DNA of 6,741 bases from JBBQKF01 sp038326615 (lineage in GTDB: Bacteria > Bacillota > Clostridia > Saccharofermentanales > UBA5734): assembly GCA_038326615.1 (NCBI GenBank), contig JBBQKF010000133.1:1-6741 (forward strand), given 5' to 3'. The notes under the pieces are model-generated. The model did no database searches and had not been told where the DNA came from. It saw only the letters and a list, made by a program, of their open reading frames with translations. Shown here piece after piece: positions 5,796 through 6,741 of the stretch. The position numbers were made by a program, and so were the translations under genes. Numbering within the stretch: the stretch's first letter is position 1; each line of letters opens with the position of its first letter.

Positions 5796-5809
5796 GCATT
5801 GGATATAAT
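5781..5809 (+). promoter_or_regulatory. Rightward promoter interlocked with the leftward one
   Basis: On the plus strand TTGACT (5781-5786) and a perfect TATAAT (5804-5809) are spaced by 17 bp. The -35 box lies inside the spacer of the leftward promoter, and the leftward -35 lies inside this promoter's spacer, so the two share 15 bp. RNA polymerase could hardly occupy both at once. Transcription would start near 5816 and run toward the excisionase-like gene. Confidence 0.7.
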
Positions 5810-5815
5810 CCAGAT

Positions 5816-6007
5816 AGACGTATTGATTTGTTCACAGTATGGACTGATCGGTACTGCCTGGCAATAGCAACTTGTAATTTGATAATTAAATACTGGATGG
5901 TTCGAAACCTGCATATATGGTTTCGGGTCCCCTGGTGATTGGCCGTTACAAAAAATGAAGCAGATAAATTAATATTGGTAGAAATTTCATTTTGTAACGG
6001 TTTTTTT
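5816..6007 (+). ncRNA. Predicted structured leader or small RNA, about 190 nt
   Basis: The stretch from the expected start of the rightward promoter to a strong terminator contains no credible gene but shows RNA-like structure. CAGTA/TACTG (around 5836-5857) can form one arm. A longer hairpin has CGAAACC pairing GGTTTCG, extended by U-G pairs that work only in plus-strand RNA (about 5899-5931). The terminator closes it. A TTGTAA near 5873 resembles the terminator's 3' arm (TTTGTAACGG) and could compete for its 5' arm, but only over about six pairs. A 13-codon frame MVRNLHIWFRVPW (5897-5938) lacks a ribosome binding site. Either a free small RNA or an attenuator leader for the excisionase-like gene fits. 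I recognise no known riboswitch or T-box. Confidence 0.45.
5943..6007 (+). terminator. Strong rho-independent terminator or attenuator before the excisionase-like gene
   Basis: CCGTTACAAA (5943-5952) pairs perfectly with TTTGTAACGG (5991-6000). The stem extends by ATGAA/TTCAT after a two-base bulge, and seven T follow (6001-6007). It works only on the plus strand. It lies between the rightward promoter and the excisionase-like gene, so that gene needs read-through or a separate promoter, and I see no good one after the hairpin. Confidence 0.8.
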
Positions 6008-6139
6008 ATTTTCAAACTATTAAGTTAACGAATATTGAAAATTAATTAAAGGGGTGATTCATTTGATTGTTTGGTAGATGACAAAAAACAAATTAAACGA
6101 CAAAAAATTAAACTAGTAGAAAGTGAAAGGAATATTTTA

Positions 6140-6361
6140 ATGAAAACAAGATACAAAACAACTAATGAACTCCCCTTTTCTCTTTGTGCGGACGATGTCG
6201 CCGGCGCCCTTGGAATATCCAGGGCCGGGGCATACTCACTTATAAAGTCAAAGGGTTTCCCCAGGCTCAAAATCGGAGGCAGGTACATCATACCGAAGGA
6301 CAAGTTTCTTGAATGGATCAACCAGAACAGCACGGCAGACAGTGAAAAATGGATAGTATAG
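6140..6361 (+). CDS. Excisionase-like helix-turn-helix DNA-binding protein
   Basis: A 73-aa protein of the excisionase/MerR-like small HTH class (Pfam HTH_17 type). Residues about 15-37 form the helix-turn-helix (LCADDVAGALGISRAGAYSL), and GFPRLKIGGRYIIPKDKFLEWI (40-60) forms the wing and final helix, the signature layout of this family. Such proteins bend DNA at attachment sites to direct excision, or act as element regulators. The ATG at 6140 is preferred because AAAGGA (6126-6131) sits 8 nt upstream and the size is typical. A TTG at 6071 would add 23 lysine-rich residues; the better AAAGGGGTGA at 6048-6057 could serve that start or a four-codon leader (TTG 6063). No integrase gene follows, although one usually does; a terminator does instead. 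It may act on a recombinase elsewhere or regulate the divergent promoters. Confidence 0.85.
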   Translation: MKTRYKTTNELPFSLCADDVAGALGISRAGAYSLIKSKGFPRLKIGGRYIIPKDKFLEWINQNSTADSEKWIV

Positions 6362-6447
6362 TGGATAATGCAGCGGATAATGTAGCAGATAATGTAGTCA
6401 ATGTCATAAACTTAAGAACAAATAAAGCACAACTAAATAGGGAATGA
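6349..6447 (+). CDS. Small 32-aa ORF overlapping the excisionase-like gene
   Basis: An ATG at 6349 inside the end of the excisionase-like gene opens a 32-codon frame. It begins MDSIVDNAADNVADNVV and ends in a basic tail, RTNKAQLNRE. The first half is a DN(A/V)(A/V) repeat encoded by three 12-bp units. The 13-bp overlap and absence of a good ribosome binding site would mean translation by coupling to the upstream gene. It lies between that gene and the shared terminator, in the operon position where a second small protein is plausible. Function unknown; it could also be the worn start of a former integrase or regulator. Confidence 0.4.
   Translation: MDSIVDNAADNVADNVVNVINLRTNKAQLNRE
6364..6399 (+). 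repeat. Three tandem 12-bp units (GATAATGYAGYN)
   Basis: GATAATGCAGCG (6364-6375), GATAATGTAGCA (6376-6387) and GATAATGTAGTC (6388-6399) are contiguous and in phase with the small ORF, each encoding Asp-Asn plus two Ala/Val. The units could change number by slippage. Confidence 0.7.
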
Positions 6448-6454
6448 CAAAATC

Positions 6455-6498
6455 AGGCTTTATGATATGAAGTTATTTCTATATCATAAAGCCTTTTA
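6455..6498 (+). terminator. Rho-independent terminator after the excisionase-like operon
   Basis: AGGCTTTATGATAT (6455-6468) pairs over 14 bp without mismatch with ATATCATAAAGCCT (6481-6494) around a 12-nt loop, followed by TTTATT. It starts 8 bp after the small ORF's stop and closes the transcript. Confidence 0.85.
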
Positions 6499-6605
6499 TT
6501 GCTAATTTTATCGCTAATTTAATTACCATTTGATTGTGATATTTGTAAAAGAGTACACAAAATAGAGATAACTATCCCTGTTAAAAGTATTACACATTAC
6601 ATTTT

Positions 6606-6741
6606 TTAATAACTTTTTCTATATGCTATCTTTGACTTATTAACTACTGGTTTATTTCTTCGGTATTGGCGGTTTTTTCTTACTGGACATGCATATTTCA
6701 TCATTTGCTTTTCAAATCTTTTACGAGCTGCATCAGCTGCT
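6606..6741 (-). CDS. C-terminus of an unidentified basic protein, cut by the window edge
   Basis: The minus-strand frame is open from the right edge to TAA (6608-6606) and encodes 44 residues: AADAARKRFEKQMMKYACPV, then RKNRQYRRNK and a tail ending AYRKSY. It is rich in Arg and Lys with one Cys, so nucleic-acid binding is plausible, but no family is recognised from this tail. It converges on the excisionase-like operon across a gene-free AT-rich gap (6499-6605), in which I see no leftward terminator. Only the end of the gene is present, so start, size and function are unknown. Confidence 0.5.
   Translation of the reverse strand, partial: AADAARKRFEKQMMKYACPVRKNRQYRRNKPVVNKSKIAYRKSY

Noticed and set aside
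5816..6007. T-box or known riboswitch in the leader
   Set aside because: No T-box core sequence, specifier arrangement or known aptamer motif could be found by eye.
5698..6015. N-terminal extension of the DUF6076-like frame by 106 residues
   Set aside because: It crosses the terminator, both promoters and the repeat region. The ATG at 5697 has a strong GGAGGG site 7 nt upstream, and the extension does not look like protein.
1..6741. CRISPR array or complete insertion sequence
   Set aside because: No regularly spaced repeats of 25-40 bp and no transposase frame with terminal inverted repeats are present.

Overview
The window looks like a stretch of accessory DNA from a low-GC Gram-positive bacterium, most likely a member of the Clostridia. 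The reasons are AT-rich coding sequence, strong AGGAGG/GGAGGG-type ribosome binding sites, TTGACA-17-TACAAT promoters, U-tract terminators, a group II intron fragment, and a DUF6076-like protein beside an excisionase-type gene. No housekeeping gene is present. The organism cannot be named from the sequence alone.

Left edge (1-940). Two unrelated tyrosine-recombinase C-termini lie back to back and are joined at a perfect 20-bp palindrome. Both are broken just before the conserved RHT motif. Next come a tandem 11-bp repeat, a terminator-like hairpin and the 3' half of an initiator-type tRNA-Met (minus strand). A second tandem repeat follows. The order repeat, tRNA 3' half, repeat is what an integration site with flanking recombinase arm sites would look like, so this is read as the scar of one or more integrated elements.

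Centre (941-3860, minus strand). A compact three-gene operon is driven by a near-consensus promoter at 3836-3864. Its gene order is a small secreted or membrane-anchored protein (191 aa), a large secreted protein with two CUB-like repeats and an unassigned C-terminal region (581 aa), and a four-helix membrane protein (138 aa). The first two genes overlap by ATGA, and the third gene's ribosome binding site covers the second gene's stop codon. The three products are therefore probably made together and act at the cell envelope. Their function is not recognised.

Junction zone (3890-4543). A probable gene remnant on the plus strand is followed by a truncated group II intron (domain I only). The intron runs directly into the 3' end of a second tRNA, which is a second candidate integration boundary.

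Right part (4513-6741). A DUF6076-like zinc-finger protein (minus strand) has its stop codon inside the tRNA remnant. Diverging from it are an excisionase-like helix-turn-helix gene and an overlapping 32-codon ORF, closed by a strong terminator. The divergent promoters interlock: their -35 boxes lie in each other's spacers, so they could form a mutually exclusive switch. The rightward promoter first makes a predicted leader or small RNA of about 190 nt that ends at its own strong terminator before the excisionase gene. No intact integrase is in the window. The C-terminus of one more unidentified protein enters from the right edge on the minus strand.

The most interesting items are the interlocked promoters with the attenuator-like RNA, the secreted CUB-like operon, and the two tRNA-derived junctions.
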